This document shows, piece by piece, positions 43,135 to 52,584 of a DNA stretch of 64,000 nt. The position numbers were made by a program, and so were the translations under genes. Location: the NCBI GenBank assembly GCA_963824095.1, contig CAWGNS010000001.1, forward strand, positions 142,060-206,059. The letters run 5' to 3'. This DNA is from JBBDWJ01 sp963824095 (GTDB lineage: Bacteria; Acidobacteriota; Terriglobia; Bryobacterales; UBA6623). Below the pieces are notes generated by a model, which ran no database searches, was not told where the DNA came from, and saw only the letters and a list, made by a program, of their open reading frames with translations. Numbering within the stretch: position 1 is the stretch's first letter; the number at the start of each line of letters is the position of its first letter.

Positions 43135-44007
43135 TCAGCCTGGCAGCGCTTCCACGAACTCCTGCACGGTTTCGTTGAAGAACTCGGGGCGTTCCAGGTT
43201 CGCCAGATGGCCGGCGCGGGGAATGGCGACGAATTTTGCGCCTGGGATCAGCGCGGCCCATTCGCTGGCCTCCTGCGGCGGAGCGATGGCGTCTTCCTCA
43301 CCGGCGAGAACCAGGGTCGGGGCCAGAATGTGCGGCAGCAAGCCGGTTGAGTCGGAGCGGTTGGCGAGGGCGTCGAGCAGACGGGCGATGGTCTTGCCGG
43401 GGACGCTTTCGATCATGGCGCGGACGCAATCGACGACCGCGGGCCGTTGCTGGTGAGTGGTCTCGCCGAGGACCTTGGGCAACATGCGGGCGGCGATTTC
43501 GGCGGGGCCCTGGTCGAGGGCGACGGCGGCCATTTCGCGGCGCCCTTTGCGAGCCTCGGTGCTGTCGGCGACCACGCGCGTGCTGGCCAGGACCAGGCCG
43601 CTCAGGCGCACGGCATGGCGCCGCGCGAAAGCCAAAGCGGCATAGCCGCCCATCGAAACCCCGCCGACGACGGCGCGGTCGATCTTCTCGGCGTCGAGCA
43701 GAGCGGCGGCCAGGTCGGCCATATCGTCGATCGAGACCACCGCGGGCGCCGACTCGCCAACGCCGGGCGCGTCGAAGGTCAACAGTCGGGCCGCCGGCGG
43801 CAGGGCCTCGCGTTGCGGTCCGAACATGCTCTGGTTGAGCGGAAAAGCGTGCATCAAAAGCAGCGCCGGCCCGTCAAAGCCGTTGGCGGCGAGGCTGCCG
43901 CCGGCGGCCTGCTGCGTGGCTCCGTTGATGGCCTGGCCCGGCTCCCCGCCGCTGGTTCGCCCCGTAGTTTGATAGGAGATGCGGTAGTTGCCCAGAGTGA
44001 TCAGCAT
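43135..44007 (-). CDS. Alpha/beta hydrolase
   Basis: The 290-residue protein has the fold's key segments: oxyanion-hole region LLLMHAFPLNQSMFGPQ, nucleophile elbow VGGVSMGGYAAL (Ser), acid region LVLAGEEDAIAPPQEA (Asp) and catalytic His in IPRAGHLANLERPEFFNE. An unusual Gly/Ala-rich insertion lies at about residues 16-45. The active-site set is complete, so it should be an active esterase or related hydrolase; the substrate is unknown. ATG 44005-44007. It may be co-transcribed with the DACNV gene downstream. Confidence 0.92.
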   Translation of the reverse strand: MLITLGNYRISYQTTGRTSGGEPGQAINGATQQAAGGSLAANGFDGPALLLMHAFPLNQSMFGPQREALPPAARLLTFDAPGVGESAPAVVSIDDMADLAAALLDAEKIDRAVVGGVSMGGYAALAFARRHAVRLSGLVLASTRVVADSTEARKGRREMAAVALDQGPAEIAARMLPKVLGETTHQQRPAVVDCVRAMIESVPGKTIARLLDALANRSDSTGLLPHILAPTLVLAGEEDAIAPPQEASEWAALIPGAKFVAIPRAGHLANLERPEFFNETVQEFVEALPG

Positions 44008-44421
44008 GATATACGGCGTTCAGCCGTTAGGCTAGCACGCGCCGGTTGGAGACCCGGGCCAGGGTGTTGCCGTGCATACCGAGTTTGGGCCGGTAGGGAA
44101 AGCCCGGAGCTAAGCCGACAGCGCCGCGGGCGGGCTGGGGCTGAGAGTCGGTGGCGACTTGGGGGGCGGCCGGGAACCGACGTGCCCCGGGGTTTTCTTG
44201 GTGAGGTTGGTTTTTGAGGTCGGGGCCCTCCGTCCCGAGGAATCGGGACGCGGCAAACCTGGGGGTTGACGCCACGGGTGGTCGGTCGTGCGTGTTGAGG
44301 TTGGGCGTGGCTTGGATGGTGATCTGGCGGCTTGCGGGACGCTGTCTTCGATTCGTGGGTTCGGCGTGTCGTAAGCGGTCTCGAAATCGCGCAGGAACAG
44401 GTAGAAGGATCGGATACCTGT
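44008..44421. other. Spacer with hairpin repeat F
   Basis: Divergent region between the hydrolase and ankyrin genes. Holds hairpin repeat F (44224-44280); nothing else recognisable. Confidence 0.6.
44224..44280 (+). repeat. NGAA-hairpin repeat, copy F
   Basis: Perfect stem CGTCCCGA-GGAA-TCGGGACG, then GCGGCAAACCTGGGGGTTG and ACGCCACGGGTG. The CCC/GGG pairs replace CGC/GCG of copies C and D. Confidence 0.85.
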
Positions 44422-46425
44422 ATGCGCAAGACTCTCCAATCAATTCTATTCAGTTCCTTGTTCGTGTTGACAGCCGTCCAGGCGTGGGCCGGCACCGACC
44501 TGTTCGACGCGGTGCGTAACAACGATCTTGACGCGCTGCGCGCCGCGGTCGTTGCGAAGGCAGATCTGGAGCCTCGAGGCTCGCGGGGGGCGACCCCACT
44601 CATGCATGCCGCGGCGTTCGGCAGCCCGCAGGGGATGGAAATCCTGGTGGAGGCCGGCGCCGATGTCAACGCCAAGGACGGTTTTGGGGCGACGGGGCTG
44701 ATCTGGGCCGCGGGCGATGCGGCCAAGGCACGAATGCTGGTGGAGCACGGCGCCGACGTGAATGCTCGCACGACCAATGGGCGCACGCCGCTGCTGGTGG
44801 CCGCCGCGCACGACGGCAATGCGGCGACCGTCCGGCTGCTGCTCGACAAGGGCGCCGATATCCACGCCGCCGATGAGATGGGCGCGACGGCGCTGCTGCT
44901 GGCAAGCTACGCCGACGCGCTCGATTCGGTAAAGCTGCTGCTGGCGCGCGGCGCCGACGCGAACGAAACCGACAAGGCCGGCTATACTCCGCTGCTTTAT
45001 GCGTCGGGACACGGCGACGCGGCGATGATGCGGCTGTTGATGGGCAAGGGCGCTCGGGTCAACGTCGCCAACACGTTCGGCGGCGAGGTGAAGTTCGGCC
45101 CGGTCGCTTTGACGCAACTGACGCCGTTGATGCTGGCGGCGCCGCACGGTGGGCCGGTAGCGGTGCGCCTGTTGCTCAAGGGCGGCGCCGAGGTCGATGC
45201 GCGCGACTCGCGGGGCATGACGGCGTTGATGTTCGCGGTGGCGTCGGAGGGGCCCAACCTGGAGGTCATTCGGATGTTGCTCGCCGCGGGCGCCGCTACG
45301 AACGCGCGCAGCAAGGCAGGCGAGACGGCGCTCGATTGGGCGTACAAGTACGGCAACCCGAACATCATCGTCACGCTCGAGAAGGCCGGCGCGCAGCGCG
45401 CAATGGCCGTGACGCCCGCTCCGCAGCCGCGTCGGGTTGAGCGCACCGTGTTCGAGGCCATCGAGAGCAGCGAGCGATTGCTGCAGACCAGCGGGGCCGA
45501 GTTCTTCCGGCAGAGCGGTTGCGTCGGCTGCCACCATCAGCCGTCGGTGCAGATGGCGACCGCGGCGGCGCGCGCGGCCGGAGTTTCGGTCGACGAGGAA
45601 GCGGCTCGTGAATCGCTGAAGCAGGTGGTCGCGTTCTGGGACATCTTTCAACCCGGCATGCTCGAAAGGCTCGACGGCCCGGCGGCGCCCGACATTCAGA
45701 TGGTGAGCGCGTTCGGGCTGGCGGCCGAGGGCCAGCCTGCCGGGCTGGTTACCGATACGCTGGCGGTGAACATCGCCGCCAAGCAACAGCGCAACGGCAG
45801 TTGGAAGCTGGGCGGGTTCTCGCGCGCGCCCATGGAAGACAGCCACATCGCGCGGACGGCGCTTTCGCTGCGGGCGTTGCAGGTGTACGGAACGCCCGGG
45901 CGCAAGGCCGAGTTCGACGCGCGCATCGCTAAGGCCCGCAAGTTCCTGGAGAACGCGGTCGCCAGGACCACGGACGAGCACGTCTGGCGGCTGGTTGGGC
46001 TGTACTGGTCGGGCGCGAGCACGACGGATCTGGCGCGCGCGGCCGAGCCGCTCCGCAAACTGCAGCACGAGGACGGCGGCTGGGCCGCGAATGCCTACCT
46101 CGCCAGCGACGCATTTTCGACCGGGACGGCGCTATGGGCTCTGCATACCAGCGGCGCGCTGGCCGCCGGCGACGGCGTGTATCAACGCGGGGTTGGTTTC
46201 CTGCTGGCCACGCAATTCGAAGACGGCTCCTGGTACGTGCGCAGCCACGCGCCGAAGTTCCAACCGTACTTCGAAAGCGGCTTCCCCTACGGGGCCGACC
46301 AATGGATCTCGTCGGCCGCCACGGCCTGGGCGACCGTAGCGCTGGCGCCGGCAGCAACGCTGATCGTTTCCCAAGGCGAGCCGAGCCCGCGCCGCAAAGC
46401 GGGGGCGGGCGGCGGCGGGGAATAG
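44422..46425 (+). CDS. Secreted ankyrin-repeat / CxxCH / alpha-toroid fusion protein
   Basis: The 667-residue protein starts with a signal peptide (LQSILFSSLFVLTAVQAWA). Residues ~25-325 are eight to nine ankyrin repeats (GATPLMHAAAFGSPQGMEIL, GRTPLLVAAAHDGNAATVRL and similar). A CxxCH site (SGCVGCHHQP, 367-371), the usual c-type heme attachment motif, follows. Residues ~385-650 carry terpene-cyclase-like toroid repeats with QW-type motifs (QQRNGSWKLGG, QHEDGGWAANA, QFEDGSWYVR). No DxDD cyclase motif was seen, so it is probably not a squalene cyclase. ATG 44422 is chosen for the signal peptide. Function unknown. Confidence 0.85.
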   Translation: MRKTLQSILFSSLFVLTAVQAWAGTDLFDAVRNNDLDALRAAVVAKADLEPRGSRGATPLMHAAAFGSPQGMEILVEAGADVNAKDGFGATGLIWAAGDAAKARMLVEHGADVNARTTNGRTPLLVAAAHDGNAATVRLLLDKGADIHAADEMGATALLLASYADALDSVKLLLARGADANETDKAGYTPLLYASGHGDAAMMRLLMGKGARVNVANTFGGEVKFGPVALTQLTPLMLAAPHGGPVAVRLLLKGGAEVDARDSRGMTALMFAVASEGPNLEVIRMLLAAGAATNARSKAGETALDWAYKYGNPNIIVTLEKAGAQRAMAVTPAPQPRRVERTVFEAIESSERLLQTSGAEFFRQSGCVGCHHQPSVQMATAAARAAGVSVDEEAARESLKQVVAFWDIFQPGMLERLDGPAAPDIQMVSAFGLAAEGQPAGLVTDTLAVNIAAKQQRNGSWKLGGFSRAPMEDSHIARTALSLRALQVYGTPGRKAEFDARIAKARKFLENAVARTTDEHVWRLVGLYWSGASTTDLARAAEPLRKLQHEDGGWAANAYLASDAFSTGTALWALHTSGALAAGDGVYQRGVGFLLATQFEDGSWYVRSHAPKFQPYFESGFPYGADQWISSAATAWATVALAPAATLIVSQGEPSPRRKAGAGGGGE

Positions 46426-46635
46426 GCGGGCGGCGTGGCGCGGGTGGCAGGCGGCCGGAAGGCCGCCTGCCTATTTGTCCGTTGCAGCAAAGAAAAAGAG
46501 CACCCGCAGGTGCCATGATTTCGTGCGCCGGTCCGGGATTCGTGCGTTTCACCCGCGTCCACTCTTCGACGCTCTCAGGGGTGGATGATTGCGCGTACTT
46601 TTTCGAGCGTCTTGCCGCGCCACCAGCAAAGCGGG

Positions 46636-46886
46636 CTAATCGATCGTAAGCTCACTCGTTCGCGGCACGCTGGTCGGATAAGCACGGATCAGCGTCCGCA
46701 CCGCGGCGCTGGCCAGCCACATTCCCAGAACACCGCCGGCTCCGGACAGCAGCGCGCCTTCGGTGACCACCTGCCGCAGCAGCCGGTCGCGGCTGGCGCC
46801 CAGAGCGGCGCGCACCACAAATTCGCGTCTGCGGGAACCGGCGCGAGCCATCACCAAGTTCGCCAGATTCGCGCAGACGATCAGTC
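46636..46886 (-). pseudogene. Fragment of a MacB/ADOP-type permease
   Basis: The minus strand encodes IVCANLANLVMARAGSRRRE, FVVRAALGASRDRLLRQVVT and EGALLSGAGGVLGMWLASAA, the middle membrane region of ADOP/MacB permeases (compare VNAANLMLARGAMRRRELEI in the intact protein at 48159). It has no start and ends at TAG 46636. Its 5' end runs directly into the MOSC gene's stop, so a deletion or insertion joined the two. Confidence 0.75.
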
Positions 46887-47672
46887 GAGCAGGGTGATCT
46901 CGTCGCCTGGGCGGATGGTCCCCTCCACGAGAACGACGCCGTAGATCCCAGCCTGGCTTTCATGGCGGCGAGCCAGGTGCTTCATCAGTTCCGGGTTCGG
47001 CGTTGCTGTGTCGGGGTCGAGCGTGATGAGCTTGCAGCGGGCGTCGCGGCTGACCACGGCGATGACCGCTCTTGCGCCGATCCGTAAGGTCCGGCCGACG
47101 AAGGCGTCCTCGCCGAACCCGTTTCCGGATTCGAGGTCGACATAAAGATTGGTGCGGAATCGCCGCTTGTCCACATCGATTCCTAACTCTTTGCTCAACT
47201 GGCGCGCGGTTTGGATGGAAAAGATCGACACCGGGCGGCAATCCGTCATCGCGCGATGGGATCGACGCAGCGTCAGGTCATGCCTATCGCCAAGGCCCTC
47301 GCGCAGCAGGCTCAGCAGCCGCGGATCGTCGATTGCGAAGCGTTCTCCTCGCGGTGTCTCGACGTCCACGATGAGGTCGGAGAGTTCGCCATAGACCGGC
47401 GTGAGGCCGGAGCCGAGGGCTTCGGCTTCGGCGAGGTTGCCCGGCTTCGTGGTGCGCTCGGGATAACGATAGCTGGGGCGGTACAGCAGCAGGGCTTCCT
47501 GCTCGCGTCCTGTCAGCCATGGGAATCCTTTCGGTGCCGCCGAACTTTGAAAGGCGTAATAGCGGTCCCCGTAGACGCCTGGGAACCCGACAAAAGCCTC
47601 TTGCAACGGTTCACCGCGCATACTCTTGACCGGGTAGCGCCACAAACTCTCGATGTTGCCGACGACTCTCAT
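46881..47672 (-). CDS. MOSC-domain protein (YcbX-like)
   Basis: MOSC domains relate to molybdenum-cofactor sulfurases and sulfur transfer. The 263-residue product begins at ATG 47672 (GAGGG upstream) with the MOSC N-terminal barrel VGNIESLWRYPVKSMRGEPL and GVYGDRYYAFQSSAAPKGFP. The MOSC core is TDCRPVSIFSIQTARQLSKE, RFRTNLYVDLESGNGFGEDA, FVGRTLRIGARAVIAVVSRD and ARCKLITLDPDTATPNPELM, with the conserved Cys in DARC. The C-terminus (RPGDEITLLD) is complete although it abuts a permease fragment. Confidence 0.9.
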   Translation of the reverse strand: MRVVGNIESLWRYPVKSMRGEPLQEAFVGFPGVYGDRYYAFQSSAAPKGFPWLTGREQEALLLYRPSYRYPERTTKPGNLAEAEALGSGLTPVYGELSDLIVDVETPRGERFAIDDPRLLSLLREGLGDRHDLTLRRSHRAMTDCRPVSIFSIQTARQLSKELGIDVDKRRFRTNLYVDLESGNGFGEDAFVGRTLRIGARAVIAVVSRDARCKLITLDPDTATPNPELMKHLARRHESQAGIYGVVLVEGTIRPGDEITLLD

Positions 47673-47792
47673 TGCAGCCCTCTGCGTCCATTCTAGAGTT
47701 TTCTCCGATGGGTGGTGTGCCGCGATCTTTTGCCGGCGCTGGGGTGCGGCCGCTTGAGGGGTAACCCGCGGTTGCGTCGCGGGGCGCAAGTA

Positions 47793-47822
47793 GTATAGGC
47801 TGACAATATAGAGTTTCTATAC
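47793..47822 (+). promoter_or_regulatory. Promoter/operator of the PadR-ADOP operon
   Basis: TTGCGT (47772-47777) and TATAGG (47794-47799), 16 bp apart, could be the promoter. Directly downstream lies the perfect palindrome TATAGA-GTT-TCTATA (47807-47821), and GTATAG/CTATAC arms span 47793-47822. This is placed as expected for PadR autoregulation, right before the padR ATG at 47825. Confidence 0.5.
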
Positions 47823-47824
47823 CG

Positions 47825-48157
47825 ATGCAGGAACCCGCTCTCGAACTCCTCCGCGGCACGCTCGATCTGCTGATCCTGCGGACTCTGGACCTGCGCCCGA
47901 TGCACGGCACCGCTATCGCAGACCGCATCGCGCAGGTCACGCGCGGCGCTTTCCAGGTAAAGGCGGGGTCGCTGTTTCCGGCTCTTCATCGGCTCGAACA
48001 GGAGGGTTGGATCGAGGGGCAATGGCAGGAATCGGCGGAAGGGCGCCGGGTGCGGTCGTACCGCCTGACTCGCGACGGCCGGAGGCAACTGGCGACCGAG
48101 AAGAAGACGTGGCTGCGGACCGTGCAGGCCGTGACCGCGCTTCTGGAGTCCGCCTGA
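47825..48157 (+). CDS. PadR-family transcriptional regulator
   Basis: The 110-residue protein is a typical PadR: LRGTLDLLILRTLDLRPMHG, GTAIADRIAQVTRGAFQVKA, GSLFPALHRLEQEGWIEGQW and RVRSYRLTRDGRRQLATEKK, followed by a C-terminal dimer helix (WLRTVQAVTALLES). It is the acidobacterial type that sits directly before an ADOP permease; its stop is 1 bp before that gene's ATG, so they are co-translated. It most likely represses the pair from the palindrome upstream. ATG 47825. Confidence 0.95.
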   Translation: MQEPALELLRGTLDLLILRTLDLRPMHGTAIADRIAQVTRGAFQVKAGSLFPALHRLEQEGWIEGQWQESAEGRRVRSYRLTRDGRRQLATEKKTWLRTVQAVTALLESA

Positions 48158-48158
48158 G

Positions 48159-50834
48159 ATGCGAGTTGCCGGCCGGGCGAAGCGGCTCGTTTCCAATCTG
48201 CTCCGCCGGAGTCGGAACGAAGCCGCGCTCGACGACGAACTGCACACCTGGGTGAATGAGCTCACCGATCGCTATATTGCCAGAGGCCTCTCTCGCGAAG
48301 AAGCCCGGCGCCAGGCGCTCGTCGAAACGGGCGGCATCGAAGCGATCAAAGAAAATGTCCGCGAGGCATGGCTCGGTCAAGGCATCGAAACGGCCTGTCA
48401 GGACGTTCGTTATTCCTTCCGTTCGCTGCGCCGCGCGCCGGGCTTCACCGCCGTGGTCATCGTAACGCTGGCGCTGGGCATGGGCGCCAGTCTCACCATG
48501 TTCAGCCTGATGCGCGGGGTGCTCTGGCGTCCGCTGCCCTATCCCCAGCCGGACCGTATCGTGTCCATTCAGGTGGACGCTCGCAATGTGCCCGGCGCGG
48601 GCGCGACGAGACAGGAATTCGCCGGCATCCGGAAATTCAGCCGCTCGTTGGAGCGGGTTGCGACCATCGATTCTTTCGACGCGAACCTGGAATACGCGGG
48701 CGAAATGGAGCATGTGCCGGCGGCGAGCGTCTCCGACGATTTCCTTCCGCTGCTCGGTGTAGAGCCCGCGTTGGGACGGCCGCTGGATTCGCGGATCGAC
48801 GCCGGCGGGCAGCATCCGCTGGCGGTCCTGATCAGCGACGACCTATGGCGCAGCCGGTTTGCGGCCGATCCTGGAGTGATCGGGCGAGCCGTGCGCGTTG
48901 AGGATATCGAGATGCAGGTTGTGGGCGTGCTGCCCGCGGGTCTGCGATTGTTTCTGCCGCCTTCGGTGAGCAGCCTGGAGCAGATCGACGTCTGGCTGCC
49001 CGATCGCGTCGACCCGGCCGTTCCCTACCGCGGCGTCCCCCTGGTGGCGCGGCTCAGGCCTGGCGTGACCCTCGATCGGGCGAACGCCGAACTCCAGTCG
49101 CTGGCGGCGCAATTCGAGCGCGAGTACCCGGATCTCTATTCCGGCGCCAAAGCATGGCAGGCATCGCCGTTCGATCGCGCCTCCGGGGCGGACGTCCGCT
49201 TTACGGCCCGTCGGTTGCACGATGACCTGACGCGCGACATCCGCCCGGCCCTGTTCGTTCTATCCGCCGCGGTGGCGTTTGTCCTGTTGATCGCCTGCGT
49301 GAATGCCGCCAATCTGATGCTGGCGCGGGGGGCGATGCGGCGGCGCGAACTGGAGATCCGCCGCGCACTCGGGGCCGGCATGTTCCGCATCGTTCGCCAA
49401 CTCATCGCGGAGAGCCTGCTGCTCAGCCTGGCCTCGGCCGCAATCGGGCTGTTCTGCGCCGGCTTCGGGCTCGAAGTGATCCGGCGCCTGAGCGCATCTC
49501 ACATTCCGCTGCGATCCACGATCGCGCTCGACGCGCCGGCCGCCCTGTTTGCCCTCGCGCTCGCGGCGCTCAGCAGCGTGCTGTTTGGCCTACTGCCCGC
49601 CTGGCGGCTGGCATCCCACCGGACCTCCCATGTGCTGCGAGCGGGCCGCACGGAAACGACGGGGTCGGGCGGACGCAAGGTACAGCGGGCCCTCGTGGTG
49701 GCGGAAGTGGCGCTCTCCATCGCACCCCTGGTGTGCGCGGGGCTGATGCTGCGGTCCTTCGTGAATCTGATGCATTCGCCGCTGGGGTTTGATCCCGCCG
49801 GCGTAGTGACCGCCCGCTTGCCTCTCGACGTAAAGCGGTACCCGAACCTCGAGCAGCGATGGACACTTCTCCGCGGCGTCCTCGATCGGCTGCGCGCGCT
49901 TCCGGAGGTGATGGCGGTGAGCGCCGCGGACCCGCTGCCGCTCGCCGGACAGCAGCGGCGCCGCGTGGGGCGCGCCGACCAGCCGGACGTTCCGCCGATT
50001 CTCGCCACCCAGCAGTTCGCGCTCCCCGGATACCTGCACGCCATCGGCACCCCGCTGCTGGAAGGCCGCGATTTCACCGACGCCGATGTTCGCGAGCAGC
50101 GCAGCGTGACGATCATCGACGCCGTGCTGGCGAAGCGGCTATGGCCGCAAGGGGCGATCGGCCGGATGCTGTCTGTCTATCGAACCGGCTGGCGAAACGA
50201 TCTGGAGATCGTCGGCGTGACCGGCAACTTACGCGTCACGCGGGTGCGCGACGAAAGCATTCCCCACTTCATGCTGCCGTATGGCAGCTATCCGAGCGCT
50301 ATGTCGATCGTCGTCCAGACGACGGCGCCGGCCGACCGCATCGGCCCGCTGATCCAGTCCGCCGCCGGCGCAGCGCACAGCGGGCGCGCGGCGTTCGACA
50401 TACGGCCCATGGGCGACTACGTCGCGGACTCCATCGGGGACACGCGATTTATCCTGTTCGTGCTGGCGGCCTTCGCGGCCTCCTCGGTGGTGCTGGCCGC
50501 CGTGGGCCTGTACGGGACACTCGCCTATCTGACCGCGCAGCGGACGCGCGAGTTCGGCATCCGCCTGGCTCTGGGCTCGACCGTAAGGGCGCTGATTGCG
50601 ATTGTGATCCGCGAAAGCGTCGTACTGGTCGGTTCAGGCGCCGCCATCGGGTTGATTGGCGTTGCCGCCGCCTCCCGCGTGGTCGGCGAACTGCTTTATG
50701 GAGTGCATCCCATCGACGGCCTGACCCTCGCCGGCGTCACCGTGCTGCTGGCGATTCTCGCGCTGGCGGCAGCCGGTGTGCCGGCATACCGGGCCGCACG
50801 GATCGATCCGCAGACGTCGCTGCGCTGCGAATAG
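48159..50834 (+). CDS. ADOP-type (MacB-like) permease
   Basis: The 891-residue protein belongs to the acidobacterial duplicated orphan permeases. It has the family's N-terminal cytoplasmic helices (RNEAALDDELHTWVNELTDR, LSREEARRQALVETGGIEAI), a first membrane segment (GFTAVVIVTLALGMGASLTM), a MacB-type periplasmic domain, three helices with VAFVLLIACVNAANLMLARG, a second periplasmic domain and three C-terminal helices (SSVVLAAVGLYGTLAYLTAQ, REFGIRLALGS). No ATPase gene is next to it, as is usual for the family. It pairs with PadR; the exported substrate is unknown. Confidence 0.95.
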   Translation: MRVAGRAKRLVSNLLRRSRNEAALDDELHTWVNELTDRYIARGLSREEARRQALVETGGIEAIKENVREAWLGQGIETACQDVRYSFRSLRRAPGFTAVVIVTLALGMGASLTMFSLMRGVLWRPLPYPQPDRIVSIQVDARNVPGAGATRQEFAGIRKFSRSLERVATIDSFDANLEYAGEMEHVPAASVSDDFLPLLGVEPALGRPLDSRIDAGGQHPLAVLISDDLWRSRFAADPGVIGRAVRVEDIEMQVVGVLPAGLRLFLPPSVSSLEQIDVWLPDRVDPAVPYRGVPLVARLRPGVTLDRANAELQSLAAQFEREYPDLYSGAKAWQASPFDRASGADVRFTARRLHDDLTRDIRPALFVLSAAVAFVLLIACVNAANLMLARGAMRRRELEIRRALGAGMFRIVRQLIAESLLLSLASAAIGLFCAGFGLEVIRRLSASHIPLRSTIALDAPAALFALALAALSSVLFGLLPAWRLASHRTSHVLRAGRTETTGSGGRKVQRALVVAEVALSIAPLVCAGLMLRSFVNLMHSPLGFDPAGVVTARLPLDVKRYPNLEQRWTLLRGVLDRLRALPEVMAVSAADPLPLAGQQRRRVGRADQPDVPPILATQQFALPGYLHAIGTPLLEGRDFTDADVREQRSVTIIDAVLAKRLWPQGAIGRMLSVYRTGWRNDLEIVGVTGNLRVTRVRDESIPHFMLPYGSYPSAMSIVVQTTAPADRIGPLIQSAAGAAHSGRAAFDIRPMGDYVADSIGDTRFILFVLAAFAASSVVLAAVGLYGTLAYLTAQRTREFGIRLALGSTVRALIAIVIRESVVLVGSGAAIGLIGVAAASRVVGELLYGVHPIDGLTLAGVTVLLAILALAAAGVPAYRAARIDPQTSLRCE

Positions 50835-51090
50835 GCTGCAAAGAGACCCTTCTCCATGTCTCCCTGCGTAAGGTTTGAAATGGACCTTCGCGGCGCGTGA
50901 ATCGAACCTCCAAGAGGTCCGAACGTCGCTGGTTGGCCTGCGCCAAATCGTCGGCGGCCCCTGGAGTTTCGTTTGCCCGGCCTCTTTCCTTCTTGTCCAT
51001 GGACTGCAGGACTGCCTGCGAGTCCCACCATCGAGGGGAGGGGCGCCTTCAACGTCTGCCCTTCCAAGCCGCGCCGGGCGGACGAACGGG

Positions 51091-52164
51091 TTACCGGGCG
51101 AACGTGAATCCCAGCCCCGTCGTATAGAGCAGGTCGTTGCTCTTGCGGCCAGGTACCGGATTGCTCAGGTAGCGATCGCTGACCGCAACATTCCAATTCA
51201 GCCACTTGGTGAGTTGGGTCGTGGCGCCGACGTCGAAGTTCATGCGGTACTCGCCACTGTTCGACAGATTGTGGAACATGCGGAACGATTGCACCAGGTC
51301 TGTTCGGCCGCTCAGCTTGTAATTGAAGTCGTTTCCCCAGTACGCTTCCGCGGAGCTGCGCGTGAAGGCGTCACTGTCGGCCGGGTCGAACTTTTCACGG
51401 TTCCACGCGCCGCCGCCGACGAACGCCAATCTTCCGGACTCACCTTTCCAGACCTGATAGCCCAGGCCGGCCCCCAACACGACCCGCAGGTCCAACGACT
51501 GGAAGGCGTCGTATTCGTAATCGTTAAAAGCGTTGACGAATAGTCTACTGGTGATATTCCGGTCGTAGCCCCAGCCGCCGCGAACGGCCTTTGCCGTTTG
51601 CTCGCTGACACCATCGACGGTGGCCGTGGAACGAATGGAGTTGAAGTAGGCCGTGGTGCGGCTGGTGTTGGAAGCGCGCACAAAGTTGATCGGCGTCGTC
51701 AGCGTTGAAGTCCCTGCGTTCCCCTTCGTGCCGGCAATGTTCAGGCTTCCGGTGACGGTCCACAGATCGAGCAAACCGGGATGGAGTAGACGCTCGTAAG
51801 TTCTCTGTTCGGTGTCGTTGCGCAGCGCCTCGATCTCGCTGGGAGCGACATTCTGAGGCCCTTCGGGAGTAACGACCTGGATGCGGCCATCTTGCGTCTG
51901 TAGGTTCCCCTTGACGGTCCGATCATGGGGCAGAGCGACGTTAAGGGGCTGATCCGTTCGGATTGTGGCGACGTCGTCCCACTTGAACGTCACGGTGCCG
52001 AAGTTCTTGCTCTTCATGGTGACGGTTTGGCCGTCTTTCTTGACGATGTCTCCGGTAATGCGGTCGCCATCCTTGAGCACGACTTGATCCGCCCAAGCGG
52101 CGCCCAAAAACAACAACAGGAACGACAACAAGAACGCGGGCTGTGTTCGTTTGAGAAATGACAT
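51091..52164 (-). CDS. DUF481 outer-membrane protein
   Basis: The 357-residue protein has a signal peptide (TQPAFLLSFLLLFLGAAWA), then an N-terminal periplasmic part beginning DQVVLKDGDRITGDIVKKDG and QTVTMKSKNFGTVTFKWDDV, then a DUF481 beta-barrel (LWTVTGSLNIAGTKGNAGTS, NITSRLFVNAFNDYEYDAFQ, LDLRVVLGAGLGYQVWKGES) ending in LLYTTGLGFTFAR. The ATG 52164 matches the signal peptide; an in-frame ATG at 52194 is possible. Role unknown; possibly a porin-like or stress-linked surface protein. Confidence 0.92.
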   Translation of the reverse strand: MSFLKRTQPAFLLSFLLLFLGAAWADQVVLKDGDRITGDIVKKDGQTVTMKSKNFGTVTFKWDDVATIRTDQPLNVALPHDRTVKGNLQTQDGRIQVVTPEGPQNVAPSEIEALRNDTEQRTYERLLHPGLLDLWTVTGSLNIAGTKGNAGTSTLTTPINFVRASNTSRTTAYFNSIRSTATVDGVSEQTAKAVRGGWGYDRNITSRLFVNAFNDYEYDAFQSLDLRVVLGAGLGYQVWKGESGRLAFVGGGAWNREKFDPADSDAFTRSSAEAYWGNDFNYKLSGRTDLVQSFRMFHNLSNSGEYRMNFDVGATTQLTKWLNWNVAVSDRYLSNPVPGRKSNDLLYTTGLGFTFAR

Positions 52165-52584
52165 GGATTTTACCGTGGCCTCCAGGCCCCGCATCGTTGA
52201 CGGACCAGCAGGGAGGTCCAGTGGGGCGTCAATTCTTTAGGATCTCACGTAGGCCGGCACGCAAGAATGTTCCCGGCTAGCTCGCATGTTTCACAACGAG
52301 CCGGCCGCAAGGCGTGATGAGCCCGCGTCGACTGCGTTGCGCTTGCTCGTCGTGCTCACCGTACGTTCCAGTACGCCTCCGCGCGCCAAACGGTGGCGCC
52401 GAAAACGGCACCGGCCACCCAAGGCCACCCGGCCCAATATTGCCCATCCGATTGAGGCTGTGGATTCGCCTGGACCCGCCATGGGAGTTCGTGCGATAAA
52501 GGCTAAGTCCGCCGCAAAAGGCCCGTGGAAATAGCCAGGGCATTCCGCAGTGAATCAAGACCGCACTCATACAAGGAGAACACG
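52165..52584. other. Divergent spacer between DUF481 and DUF3597 genes
   Basis: No gene or repeat of the other families is recognised. A sequence-typical AAGGAG ribosome site precedes the DUF3597 gene. Confidence 0.4.

Noticed and set aside
44446..46068. 540-codon minus-strand open frame opposite the ankyrin fusion
   Set aside because: Reads as the complement of ankyrin repeats with no family features; the plus-strand protein is clear.
50885..50960. tRNA-like GGTTCGATTC segment on the minus strand
   Set aside because: No acceptor stem or anticodon arm can be built around it.
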